Positions 16,575-23,390 of a DNA stretch of 29,796 nucleotides are shown piece by piece. Source of the DNA: a virus. Position numbers and translations under genes: made by a program. Each line of letters starts with the position of its first letter. Position 1 is the first letter of the stretch. The stretch covers positions 1 to 29,796 of IMG/VR virus record IMGVR_UViG_3300037493_000798, one strand, 5' to 3'. The notes beneath the pieces are model-generated. The model was not told the origin of the DNA, ran no database searches, and saw only the letters and a program-made list of their open reading frames with translations.

Positions 16575-16684
16575 TGTTTATAATATACAACCCAAAACAA
16601 AAGATAGACTATCGTAAAATAAAGCGGTGGAAAATTAAAGTTAATATATCAAATAATTATTTTAAGAATTTTGAATCAGATTAA
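16574..16684 (+). CDS. Very small basic ORF, 36 residues
   Basis: An ATG overlaps the previous stop (TAATG) and the frame runs 36 residues, with a basic stretch (KQKIDYRKIKRWKIKV). The overlap is the main support for its being real. It ends just before the promoter at 16696, so it would be the last gene of the operon. Confidence 0.4.
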   Translation: MFIIYNPKQKIDYRKIKRWKIKVNISNNYFKNFESD

Positions 16685-16703
16685 AAAATAATTGTTATAT
16701 TTG
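16670..16703 (+). promoter_or_regulatory. Promoter P3 upstream of the structured leader
   Basis: TTTG (16670-16673) and TATATTTG (16696-16703) are 22 nt apart, a good fit to the Bacteroidota -33/-7 pair. The transcript would start near 16709, at the first bases of the stem described at 16704-16800. Confidence 0.7.
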
Positions 16704-16800
16704 TATACGGTTTGGCTTCACACTATAAAACCGAAAGACGTTATTGAACCTCTTAATGAATTTGGACGTGAAGCCCCAAAGGATTTAAGGGGTTTTTTTA
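16704..16800 (+). ncRNA. Structured leader RNA, candidate transcription attenuator
   Basis: About 90 nt between promoter P3 and the replication genes, with no ORF. CGGTTT (16708-16713) pairs with AAACCG (16728-16733). GGCTTCAC (16714-16721), in the loop of that hairpin, is perfectly complementary to GTGAAGCC (16768-16775). AAGCCCC (16771-16777) can instead pair with GGGGTTT (16789-16795), forming a terminator followed by T7. The two pairings share 16771-16775, so they exclude each other, as in an attenuator. I do not recognise a known riboswitch class. Confidence 0.6.
16771..16799 (+). terminator. Intrinsic terminator within the leader
   Basis: AAGCCCC (16771-16777) pairs with GGGGTTT (16789-16795, one G-U), with a T7 tract at 16793-16799. 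It lies 21 nt before the next start codon, so it would limit expression of the replication operon. Confidence 0.75.
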
Positions 16801-16820
16801 TTTACTAAAAATTTAAAGTT

Positions 16821-17015
16821 ATGGAAGATTGGTTAAAATTTGATTGCAAATTAAGCCCCGAAAATGGAGAAAGTTTATTGGTTTCTGACGGAACTACAAT
16901 GTTATTTCAAATTTATAAAGACGGAAAAGATATAGGTGGAGTTGGTTTAAATAAAGAAGACGTTGAAAAAATACTGCCTTACTTATTAAAATTTTGTTAT
17001 AATGAACGGATATGA
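16821..17015 (+). CDS. Small protein after the leader, unknown function
   Basis: A 64-residue acidic protein containing SLLVSDGTTMLFQIYKDGK and GGVGLNKEDVEKILPYLL. First gene after the candidate attenuator. Overlaps the initiator-like gene by 14 nt. It may be a replication accessory or regulatory protein; this is only from position. Confidence 0.6.
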   Translation: MEDWLKFDCKLSPENGESLLVSDGTTMLFQIYKDGKDIGGVGLNKEDVEKILPYLLKFCYNERI

Positions 17016-17625
17016 ATTAAGCAGAAAATGGTTTGACTGGAGCTTTGAGAATCCTGAGCGAATCAATCCAAACCATACGGCACTTTATTTTTTTATAATA
17101 GAACACTGTAATCGTTTAGGATGGAAAGAGAAATTCGGACTACCAACAACAATGGCAAAAGAAGCAATTGGAATAAGAAGCTATAACACTTATATAAATA
17201 CGCTGAATGATTTAGTTGAGTTTGAGTTTATAAAATTAATTGAAAAAAGCAAAAATCAGTATTCAAGTAACATAGTCGCCCTATCAAATTTTGATAAAGC
17301 ACTTGATAATGCACTTGATAAAGCATTGATAAAGCACACGACAAAGCAAGGTGAAAGCATTAGTAGTATAGATAAACAAGAAACAAAGAACAACTATATA
17401 CCTGAGTTATCTGAATTTTTAGCTTATGCAATTGAAAAGGCTTCAACAATTAACCGAGAAGATGTTAAATTAAAATATGAATCTTGGATAGTAAACGACT
17501 GGAGTGTTACACTAAATAATAAAACACGTAAAATTGTAAATTGGAAAAGTACGTTATTAAACACTATTCCTTATTTACGCAAAGACGAAACTAATTTTTA
17601 TAAACCAAACATAATTCACGAATAA
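17002..17625 (+). CDS. Replication initiator-like protein with winged-helix N-terminus
   Basis: A 207-residue protein beginning MNGYELSRKWFDWSFENPE. The sequence NHTALYFFIIEHCNRLGW and PTTMAKEAIGIRSYNTY (residues ~22-65) reads like a winged helix of phage replisome organiser proteins, and similar proteins occur in Flavobacterium phages. The linker (DKALDNALDKALIKH, residues ~98-112) is coded by the repeats at 17291-17337. The C-terminal half has an NREDVKLKYESWIVNDW segment. It precedes a DnaB-like ATPase, as an initiator or helicase loader would. The last base of the stop overlaps the next ATG. Confidence 0.7.
   Translation: MNGYELSRKWFDWSFENPERINPNHTALYFFIIEHCNRLGWKEKFGLPTTMAKEAIGIRSYNTYINTLNDLVEFEFIKLIEKSKNQYSSNIVALSNFDKALDNALDKALIKHTTKQGESISSIDKQETKNNYIPELSEFLAYAIEKASTINREDVKLKYESWIVNDWSVTLNNKTRKIVNWKSTLLNTIPYLRKDETNFYKPNIIHE
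17291..17337 (+). repeat. Iteron-like direct repeats, candidate replication origin
   Basis: Four units of TTGATAAAGCAC: 17291-17302, 17303-17314 (one mismatch, TTGATAATGCAC), 17315-17325 (11 nt, last base missing) and 17326-17337. They lie inside the initiator gene, as in the lambda O gene origin. The missing base makes unit four read in another frame, so the DNA repeat is kept while the peptide is not, which favours a DNA-level role. Confidence 0.6.
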
Positions 17626-18653
17626 TGTATAAAAGACTAAAGGACGTATCTACTGAACTATTTTCAATACGAAACGAATTAAACATTAAAGGAAAATCAA
17701 TCGGTTGGGACTGGGAGTTATTACCTTACACAATTAAAGAGGGTTGCACGACTTATATAGGAGCAGCCCCCGCAAGTGGGAAAACTGAATTATGGTTTGA
17801 GTTTTTAATTAACCTTTCGTGTTTACACAATTGGAATCACGTTATTTTTTCACCTGAAACGGGAAGCGCAGCAGAAATTTACGCAGAACTTTGTTATAAG
17901 TATATCGGAAAACCTTACTACAAAAGTGAAAACACAATGACCCAATCGGAACAAATACAAGCTGAAATGTTTATTGATAAACACTTTATTGTAATTGACC
18001 CAATTGATGAGGATTTAACACTTGAACAATTTTATACAATGGTAGATGAGATTGAACGTAAAAACGAAATGACTATACACACGACAACAATAGACCCGTG
18101 GAATGAACTAACTGAAAATTATATTATGTCAGACTTAGGACGCGAAGATAAATACCTTAGCCGAATTTTAGGAATGGCACGAAGAAATGCACGAAAAACG
18201 AATCGACATAATTGCATAATTAACCACGTTCGTGACCAAGCACCGATAACAAAAGACGGAAACACTTTTTATCCTATGCCAACAGCTCGGGACTTTGCAG
18301 GTGGTCAAGTTTGGTTCCGTAAAGGATTAGCCGTTTTAATACCTTGGAGACCGCCAACGGGTTTGAGTGACGGTGACGGCAATGTATATGAAAAGAATGA
18401 AGTACATTTAAAATTAGCGAAAAGCAAACCAAAAGGAATTGGACTTTCAGGAACTTACAAAATGTTTTTAGACGTTTCTAAATATCAATATTATATGATT
18501 GACGCTTTTGGTAGGAGAATTTACGCACAAAGAAATAAATCTGAAAACACGAAACCAATATCAAATAGTTTTCCAACTTCAAAACCTGACATAGTAAACG
18601 GAAAAGAATTACTTTCGTTTAGCGAAAAAATGAATCAACAAACACCTTTTTAA
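17625..18653 (+). CDS. DnaB-like replicative helicase / RecA-fold ATPase
   Basis: A 342-residue protein with Walker A GAAPASGKT (46-54), a following FSPETG (75-80), a Walker B-like TTTIDPW (Asp157) and INHVRDQ at ~199-205. The order resembles the C-terminal ATPase domain of DnaB-type helicases. The usual N-terminal domain is absent. It probably unwinds phage DNA, loaded by the preceding initiator. No separate primase gene was seen in the window, so priming may rely on the host. The C-terminus ends NQQTPF. Two bases separate it from the next gene. Confidence 0.8.
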   Translation: MYKRLKDVSTELFSIRNELNIKGKSIGWDWELLPYTIKEGCTTYIGAAPASGKTELWFEFLINLSCLHNWNHVIFSPETGSAAEIYAELCYKYIGKPYYKSENTMTQSEQIQAEMFIDKHFIVIDPIDEDLTLEQFYTMVDEIERKNEMTIHTTTIDPWNELTENYIMSDLGREDKYLSRILGMARRNARKTNRHNCIINHVRDQAPITKDGNTFYPMPTARDFAGGQVWFRKGLAVLIPWRPPTGLSDGDGNVYEKNEVHLKLAKSKPKGIGLSGTYKMFLDVSKYQYYMIDAFGRRIYAQRNKSENTKPISNSFPTSKPDIVNGKELLSFSEKMNQQTPF

Positions 18654-18655
18654 TT

Positions 18656-18949
18656 ATGGACGAACTAACTATTATAACAGGAAAAGTAAATTTAGATACT
18701 ACCTATCTAAAAATTAAAATTAGCCTTGAAGAAATAAAAGAGAAACACGGACAAAGAACTGATTTAATAAACTCAATGGAGCGTAGTTTAGCAGACTTAC
18801 AACAAGTTAAAATTAGTTACGATGCAATCGAGAAAGAACTAAGAGCAGCACTTCAACAAAACTTTAGACTTGAAAAGCTATTAATGGAGGAAAAGTTTAA
18901 AAACAAAGATTTACAAACACAATTAAATTTTAAAAATATTGAATTATGA
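18656..18949 (+). CDS. Coiled-coil small protein
   Basis: A 97-residue protein with heptad-like leucines from ~residue 22 to 90 (KISLEEIKEKHGQRTDLINS, and the later EKELRAALQQNFRLEKLLME). It sits between the helicase and the methyltransferase. It may be a structural partner in the replication complex. The family is not recognised. It overlaps the next gene by 4 nt. Confidence 0.6.
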   Translation: MDELTIITGKVNLDTTYLKIKISLEEIKEKHGQRTDLINSMERSLADLQQVKISYDAIEKELRAALQQNFRLEKLLMEEKFKNKDLQTQLNFKNIEL

Positions 18950-19608
18950 AATATAGAATTTTAAATTTATATGCGTGTTTAGGTGGCAACCGTTACAAGT
19001 GGGACGAGATAGCAGACAACTTAGAAATTACGGCCGTTGAACTTGACCCCGAAGCAGCACGTTTATACAAAGAGAGGTTTCCAAAAGACGAAGTAATAGT
19101 AGCAGACGCTCATCAATATTTGTTAGACCATTACAAAGAGTTTGATTTTATTTGGAGTTCACCGCCCTGTCCTACTCATAGTCGTTTAGCGATGTCAAAT
19201 AAAACCAAAGAAAATTATATAAATAATTACCCTAACATGAATTTATATCAAGAAATTATTTTTTTACAATATTATTTTAATGGGAAATTTGTAGTTGAAA
19301 ATGTGATACCATATTATGAACCATTAATAACCGCACAAAAACGCGGAAGGCATTTATATTGGACTAATTTTAATTTACCGAATGAATTAAGTAAAAGGCA
19401 CATTCCTATGGATGGTAAAAACGAAATAAAAAGATTTTCAGAATTTCACGAAATTGATTTAAGTACATATAAAGGCGAACAAAGAAAAGATAAAATGGCA
19501 AAAAATTTAGTTGATTATGTAGCTGGTAAAACAATACTTGAAACAGCGTTAAATATCTACAAAAAGACGAATTTAAACCAAACTTCAATATTTGATTATG
19601 AGGTGTAA
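18946..19608 (+). CDS. Compact C5-cytosine DNA methyltransferase
   Basis: A 220-residue protein with C5 methyltransferase motifs: motif I NLYACLGGNRYKW (~7-19), motif II AVELD (~30-34), motif IV SSPPCPTHS with Cys75, motif VI VVENV (116-120), and QKRGR (131-135), similar to motif VIII. A motif IX/X-like segment (MAKNLVDYVAGKTIL) is near the end. The region between is only ~50 residues, so the target-recognition part is unusually short. It likely protects phage DNA from host restriction. The recognised site is unknown. Confidence 0.85.
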   Translation: MKYRILNLYACLGGNRYKWDEIADNLEITAVELDPEAARLYKERFPKDEVIVADAHQYLLDHYKEFDFIWSSPPCPTHSRLAMSNKTKENYINNYPNMNLYQEIIFLQYYFNGKFVVENVIPYYEPLITAQKRGRHLYWTNFNLPNELSKRHIPMDGKNEIKRFSEFHEIDLSTYKGEQRKDKMAKNLVDYVAGKTILETALNIYKKTNLNQTSIFDYEV

Positions 19609-20122
19609 AAACTGCAAAGAGAAATTTGAACCTAAAACCTTTCTGCAAAAATATTGCTTAAAAGAAGAATGTTTACGTGTTTTTGTAGCTGATGTAAAAC
19701 AAAAAACGTGGCAAAAAACAAAAGCAAAAGCAAAGCTGGATTTAATGACTTTGAGTGACTACCTTAAATTAACCCAACAAGTGTTTAATAAGTGGATAAA
19801 TCTACGTGATAAGGGGCTACCTTGTATAAGTTGCGATAAACCAATAACGGGACGTGTAAACGCTTCGCACTTTTGGAATGCAAACAACCATTACAACGTT
19901 CGATTTAATGAAGATAACGTTCATAGCTCTTGCATTACGTGTAACCAATTTCTCTCTGGGAATCTTTTGGAGTATAGAACACGCCTTATTTTAAAGATAG
20001 GTGAACAAAGATTTAACATTTTAGAAGCTGAAAGTAAGGAAACACGGAAATTCACAAAAGACGAACTACAACAATTGATTAAAGAATATAAAAATAAAAT
20101 AAAAGAAATAGACCTATATTAA
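19598..20122 (+). CDS. ninG: NinG/Rap-like recombination protein
   Basis: 174 residues counting from the ATG at 19598; an in-frame TTG at 19592 is possible but less likely. The start overlaps the methyltransferase stop by 11 nt. N-terminal cysteines (C3, C6, C20, C25) and an HNH-like core, LPCISCDKPITG (C76, C79), ASHFWNANN (H91), RFNEDNVHSSCITCN (C112, C115), match the lambda NinG family (Pfam PF05766), which act on Holliday junctions or recombination intermediates. It follows the replication genes and precedes the recombination pair. Confidence 0.85.
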   Translation: MRCKNCKEKFEPKTFLQKYCLKEECLRVFVADVKQKTWQKTKAKAKLDLMTLSDYLKLTQQVFNKWINLRDKGLPCISCDKPITGRVNASHFWNANNHYNVRFNEDNVHSSCITCNQFLSGNLLEYRTRLILKIGEQRFNILEAESKETRKFTKDELQQLIKEYKNKIKEIDLY

Positions 20123-20153
20123 AAAGAATAGTTAATTTTGAGAAACAATTAAA
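20113..20153 (+). promoter_or_regulatory. Promoter P4
   Basis: TAATTTTG (20133-20140) fits TAnnTTTG. CCTATATTAA (20113-20122) is 10 nt upstream, matching the ACTATATTAA at P2. The 17-nt block CTATATTAAAAAGAATA is identical in both. GAAACAATTAAA follows at 20142-20153. The gene starts at 20163. No clear -33 TTTG. Confidence 0.65.
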
Positions 20154-20162
20154 TTTTAAATT

Positions 20163-20525
20163 ATGTCAGTTACAAACTTTGAAGAACACACGCACGAACT
20201 TACAAGCGAAGAAATGGAAATTTTACCTATTGTAGTTCACGGATTTCGAAACTATAAAAAGGATTCACCGATAAAAGCTGAATTAATAGTTACTCGATTA
20301 AACGAATATTTAGTAGGTAGGGGATTTAAAACACGAATGACGCAACCCCGACTTAGAAAAATGGTTAACTATATTCGGACAAACAGCATTATTCCGCTTA
20401 TAGCTACGTCACACGGCTATTTTACAAGCGATTGTAAGGAAACTATACAAAACCAAATTCAAAGCCTTTACGAAAGAGCAAACAGCATAGAGCGATGTGC
20501 CAACGGATTGAGAAAATTTTTATAA
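20163..20525 (+). CDS. Winged-helix-like DNA-binding protein
   Basis: A 120-residue protein. The pattern HELTSEEMEILPIVVHGFRN, ITRLNEYLVGRGFKTRM-like spacing and QPRLRKMVNYIRTNSIIPLI, then ATSHGYFTSD, fits a small winged-helix family common in Bacteroidota phages (SxGYxxxxC or similar wing). It is likely a regulator or replication accessory. It is alone between promoters P4 and P5, so it has its own unit and could control one of the switches. Function not proven. Confidence 0.65.
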   Translation: MSVTNFEEHTHELTSEEMEILPIVVHGFRNYKKDSPIKAELIVTRLNEYLVGRGFKTRMTQPRLRKMVNYIRTNSIIPLIATSHGYFTSDCKETIQNQIQSLYERANSIERCANGLRKFL

Positions 20526-20549
20526 ATTATTTTATTTTTTCGCTTTTAT

Positions 20550-20590
20550 GTTATATTAATTAGTATATTTGTACACGTTAAACAATTAAA
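20550..20590 (+). promoter_or_regulatory. Promoter P5
   Basis: TATATTTG at 20564-20571, within a 25-bp block identical to that at P6 (22740). TAAACAATTAAA at 20579-20590 is the related leader, 7 nt after the box instead of 1-2. No clear -33 TTTG. The ERF gene starts at 20600. Confidence 0.7.
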
Positions 20591-20599
20591 TTATATTTT

Positions 20600-21124
20600 A
20601 TGAAACATTTATTTAAAGCATTGGCAGACTTTCAACAGGAAGTGCCGGTAATTCACAAAGGAACGCAAGGCTACGGATATTCGTATGCAGACCTTCCGAA
20701 AATCTTTGAAGTAATTAACCCGTTATTACAAAAAAACGCATTAGGATTCACGCAGTTAATTAACGGTCAGCAAATAGTAACCGTATTATTTCACTTTGAA
20801 AGTGGAGAAAGTATCGAAAGCAAAACAGATATTCCGCAAGGTGTACAATTAAAAGGAATGAATGATTTTCAGGTGCTTGGTTCGGCAATTACTTATTTAA
20901 GACGTTACGCTTTGAGTTCTATTTTAGGAATCGTAACTGACAAAGACACAGACGCTGGAGGTGAACAAGTAAAAGCCGTAAACACGGAAAAGAAACCTAA
21001 GATTGAAGGTGAAAGATTTTTAAAAGCTATTGAAGCAATTAGAAACAATGAATTTACAGCTGAAGAACTACAAGCGAAGTTCGAATTAAATGAAGTACAA
21101 CAAAAAGCATTGTTACTAATATGA
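20600..21124 (+). CDS. erf: ERF-family single-strand annealing protein
   Basis: A 174-residue protein with the ERF-type pattern: GYGYSYADLPKIFEVINPLL (24-43), QLINGQQIVTVLFHFESGE (52-70) and SAITYLRRYALSSILGI (95-111), then DTDAGG (116-121). ERF proteins anneal complementary single strands in phage recombination (Pfam PF04404). Its exonuclease partner follows with a 4-nt overlap. The C-terminal ~50 residues after the KPKIEG linker may be a helical tail for partner binding. Confidence 0.9.
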   Translation: MKHLFKALADFQQEVPVIHKGTQGYGYSYADLPKIFEVINPLLQKNALGFTQLINGQQIVTVLFHFESGESIESKTDIPQGVQLKGMNDFQVLGSAITYLRRYALSSILGIVTDKDTDAGGEQVKAVNTEKKPKIEGERFLKAIEAIRNNEFTAEELQAKFELNEVQQKALLLI

Positions 21125-21792
21125 AAATCCGAGCATCACAATTAGGTAAAATAATGACCTCATCTAAAACAAAAGGTGAGGTTTTATCTAAGACTTGCAA
21201 AACCTACATTCAGGAACTTGCAATCGAAAACACTTACGGAATCCGAAAAGAGTTCTGGAGTCGATACACGGACAAAGGTAACGAATGCGAAAACGAAGCA
21301 ATAGAACTTGTTAACGATGTTTTGAACTTAGGGTTTATCTTTAAAAATGAAGAGAATTTTAATAACGAATGGATAACGGGAACGCCAGACGTAAACACGA
21401 ATGAAATTCTTTTGGACGTAAAAACAAGTTGGGACGCTACAACATTCCCGTTCTTTGAAACTGAAATACCAAACAAAGATTATTACTACCAATTACAGGG
21501 TTATATGTGGCTAACTGGAAAGACGGAATCTCTTTTATGCTATTGCCTTGTAAATACGCCTTTTCAGATAGTTGAAGATGAAGTAAGGCGTGAACATTGG
21601 AAACAAGGATTGATTGACGAAAGTTTGGACGTAAGGGATTTTGTTCAAGCGAAGCATAACTATGACCATATCCCAAAAGAAAAGCGCGTAAAAGTCTTTA
21701 AAATAGCAAAAGACGAAGAAGTAATTGAAAAGATTAAACAACGCATTGAAGAATGTAGAGAATATTACAACGATTTATTAATTAACCTTTAA
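21121..21792 (+). CDS. YqaJ/lambda-exo-like recombination nuclease
   Basis: A 223-residue protein with the PD-(D/E)XK pattern: GNECENEAIE (53-62), TGTPDV (86-91, Asp90), LLDVKTSW (Asp99-Val-Lys101) and YYYQLQGYMWLTG (121-133). These are the metal-binding and catalytic parts of YqaJ-type exonucleases. It would make single-stranded ends for the ERF protein upstream, forming a recombinase pair. It begins in the ATGA overlapping the ERF stop. Confidence 0.85.
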   Translation: MKIRASQLGKIMTSSKTKGEVLSKTCKTYIQELAIENTYGIRKEFWSRYTDKGNECENEAIELVNDVLNLGFIFKNEENFNNEWITGTPDVNTNEILLDVKTSWDATTFPFFETEIPNKDYYYQLQGYMWLTGKTESLLCYCLVNTPFQIVEDEVRREHWKQGLIDESLDVRDFVQAKHNYDHIPKEKRVKVFKIAKDEEVIEKIKQRIEECREYYNDLLINL

Positions 21793-21804
21793 ACTAAAAG
21801 TAAA

Positions 21805-21996
21805 ATGAAAACAGAACAATTGAAAATTATGGCTAAGTATTACAATACGACACGCCCCGACCAAATCGTGCAAATTAAAGACATGAAAAGAAACATGATG
21901 TGGTACGAAACATTACGACAAATTGAATCAAACACGATAACAGAATTTTGCTGCAGTCAAGAAAGGTTTGTCCGTTTATATGCAGAAAAAAGATGA
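21805..21996 (+). CDS. Small protein, unknown function
   Basis: A 63-residue protein after the exonuclease. It contains MKRNMMWYETLRQIESNTI and a Cys pair (EFCCSQER). The start is preceded by an A-rich leader. Unknown. Confidence 0.6.
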   Translation: MKTEQLKIMAKYYNTTRPDQIVQIKDMKRNMMWYETLRQIESNTITEFCCSQERFVRLYAEKR

Positions 21997-22073
21997 GTAA
22001 AACAAGCACAAAGAGTAAAATTGAAGTCTTAAAGATATGGCTTCAAAGTATTAAACCAATAAAATATATTTAA
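21993..22073 (+). CDS. Very small basic ORF, 26 residues
   Basis: An ATGA overlap with the previous gene begins a 26-residue basic frame (KTSTKSKIEVLKIWL). The next gene begins 2 nt after its stop. Tight spacing is the main support. It may not be translated. Confidence 0.35.
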   Translation: MSKTSTKSKIEVLKIWLQSIKPIKYI

Positions 22074-22074
22074 A

Positions 22075-22266
22075 ATGAATGATTGGATATTAAAAAAAGT
22101 AATTACTGAAATTACTGATAGTGGAACTTCTTACTTTAGAGCAACTTACAACAATGGATTTAAAGAACTTGATGAATTTTTTGAATATGGTTATAAAATA
22201 CCAACAGTTATTGAAGTGGCTAAATTTGGTAAAAAAGAAGTAATTAATGATAAAATAAATAAATAA
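22075..22266 (+). CDS. Small protein, unknown function
   Basis: A 63-residue protein (WILKKVITEITDSGTSYF; then FKELDEFFEYGYKIPTVIEV) with an A-rich start context. Two nt separate it from the next gene. No recognised motif. Confidence 0.55.
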   Translation: MNDWILKKVITEITDSGTSYFRATYNNGFKELDEFFEYGYKIPTVIEVAKFGKKEVINDKINK

Positions 22267-22268
22267 AA

Positions 22269-22475
22269 ATGGAAGATAAAAAATGGAGCACGGGAGCATG
22301 GAAAAAGCAAACGGCAAAAGGTGAAGTAATTAACTTTACAATTAACGAAGTCAAATACTCAATGTGGGTTAATAGCTACAAAAAAGAAGAAAAACAACCT
22401 GACTTTAAAATTTTCGTGAATGACTTTAAACCTGCTGAACAACCGCAAGGTGAAAAAAATGATTTACCTTTTTAA
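22269..22475 (+). CDS. Small SSB-like or DUF736-like protein with DLPF tail
   Basis: A 68-residue protein with WSTGAWKKQTAKGEVINFTI at its start, a likely OB/beta strand series, and KQPDFKIFVNDFKP, which resembles the PDYRVF part of DUF736-type proteins. It ends EKNDLPF, like the DDxxPF tip of single-strand-binding proteins that binds partners. It may coat ssDNA during recombination. The family link is tentative. Confidence 0.55.
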   Translation: MEDKKWSTGAWKKQTAKGEVINFTINEVKYSMWVNSYKKEEKQPDFKIFVNDFKPAEQPQGEKNDLPF

Positions 22476-22478
22476 TTT

Positions 22479-22682
22479 ATGAAAGACCAAGCAAAAGTAT
22501 TAAGCAAAGCGAATGAGATTACTCGTTTAATGGTTCGGCAGCACTTACAAAAACACGAATTAAGTCTAAATGCGTTTTCTAAATTAGTTGAAGTTAGGCA
22601 GCCTAATTTACATAAGTTCATGAGTGGTAAAAGCCTTTCGAGTAGGTCAATTGAAAAGCTCGGGTTATTTTTTAGTAAATAA
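22479..22682 (+). CDS. HTH DNA-binding protein (XRE-like)
   Basis: A 67-residue protein with HELSLNAFSKLVEVRQPNLH and KFMSGKSLSSRSIEKLG (residues ~25-62), the helix-turn-helix pattern of Cro/CI-type proteins. It lacks a further domain, so it may be a simple repressor or antirepressor-like switch. A terminator follows directly, making it the last gene of its unit. Its target is unknown. Confidence 0.75.
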   Translation: MKDQAKVLSKANEITRLMVRQHLQKHELSLNAFSKLVEVRQPNLHKFMSGKSLSSRSIEKLGLFFSK

Positions 22683-22686
22683 ATTT

Positions 22687-22716
22687 AAGGCGGAACGTAA
22701 AAAATTCCGCTTTTTT
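22687..22716 (+). terminator. Intrinsic terminator after the HTH gene
   Basis: AAGGCGGAA (22687-22695) pairs with TTCCGCTTT (22705-22713; one G-U) around a 9-nt A-rich loop and ends in T6 (22711-22716). It lies right after the HTH gene stop. Confidence 0.9.
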
Positions 22717-22717
22717 A

Positions 22718-22761
22718 TTTGTAGTGTTATATTAATTAGTATATTTGTAGAAACAATTAAA
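22718..22761 (+). promoter_or_regulatory. Promoter P6
   Basis: TTTG (22718-22721), 18 nt, TATATTTG (22740-22747), then GAAACAATTAAA (22750-22761). A 25-bp block around the box is identical to that at P5. It serves the run of genes from 22772 to terL. Confidence 0.75.
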
Positions 22762-22771
22762 CAAAACAATT

Positions 22772-23125
22772 ATGAAAAATTTATTAATGAATTGCTCGGA
22801 GTGTGACGGTAACGGATATGTAACTATTGATTTAAACGATACTCATATCCCTTATGAACAAAAAGAAATGGATTTTAGCTGTATGTCATGTAACGGAAAA
22901 GGTTACCAAATAAATAAAGACGAACTAAACGAAAAGATTGAAGCTATTAACGATATGATTCAAGGAATGCAAGTTAGAATGAGAATGCACTCGGATTTTA
23001 TTATTCAGCTTAAAAAAGGAATGTTAGACGAATTAGCGGTGAAATACGTTTACAAGTTAGATATTTGTTCAATTGCACTTGGTAGACTTTTGAACTATAA
23101 AAGAAAATTGTATAACTTAGCCTAA
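22772..23125 (+). CDS. Zinc-motif protein with two CxxCxGxG elements
   Basis: A 117-residue protein with CSECDGNGY (8-16) and CMSCNGKGY (37-45), DnaJ-type CxxCxGxG zinc motifs, followed by a helical half (from residue ~50). Likely a small zinc protein, perhaps acting with host or phage proteins. Not a full DnaJ. First gene of the P6 unit. Confidence 0.7.
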   Translation: MKNLLMNCSECDGNGYVTIDLNDTHIPYEQKEMDFSCMSCNGKGYQINKDELNEKIEAINDMIQGMQVRMRMHSDFIIQLKKGMLDELAVKYVYKLDICSIALGRLLNYKRKLYNLA

Positions 23126-23135
23126 AATTTTAGGC

Positions 23136-23390
23136 ATGGAGTTAATATTTATAATTGCAGTTGCTTGGTGGTTTGTTAATTTCGAACCCTTGCAGCTGCT
23201 TTTTGATTTTATATTTAAACAGATTAATATTTCGCATCTTTCAGATTACATTCATTCGAGTTTAGGTTGCTGGAAGTGTTGGTCGTTTTGGACAACTTTA
23301 ATTTACACCGGTAGTTTTTTCATGTCGTGTTTGGCGGCTTTAATTGCTTATTCTTTAGAATTATGTTTGAACAAGTTGACATCCAAGTAA
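23136..23390 (+). CDS. Small membrane protein with CxxC
   Basis: An 84-residue protein with a hydrophobic N-terminus (FIIAVAWWFVNFEPL), a CWKCWSFW motif in the middle, and a second hydrophobic segment (LIYTGSFFMSCLAALIAYSL). Two membrane spans are likely. Start is 11 nt after the previous stop. Function unknown. Confidence 0.6.
   Translation: MELIFIIAVAWWFVNFEPLQLLFDFIFKQINISHLSDYIHSSLGCWKCWSFWTTLIYTGSFFMSCLAALIAYSLELCLNKLTSK

Noticed and set aside
22624-22806. Plus-strand ORF across the terminator and promoter P6
   Set aside because: It would run through a clear terminator, promoter and leader, and overlaps better genes on both sides.
12056-22930. Repeated word AAAGACGAACTAA-like in several places (12057, 14474, 20058, 22917)
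   Set aside because: It mostly encodes Lys-Asp-Glu-Leu in genes with the same codon preference. No fixed spacing or position relative to genes was seen.
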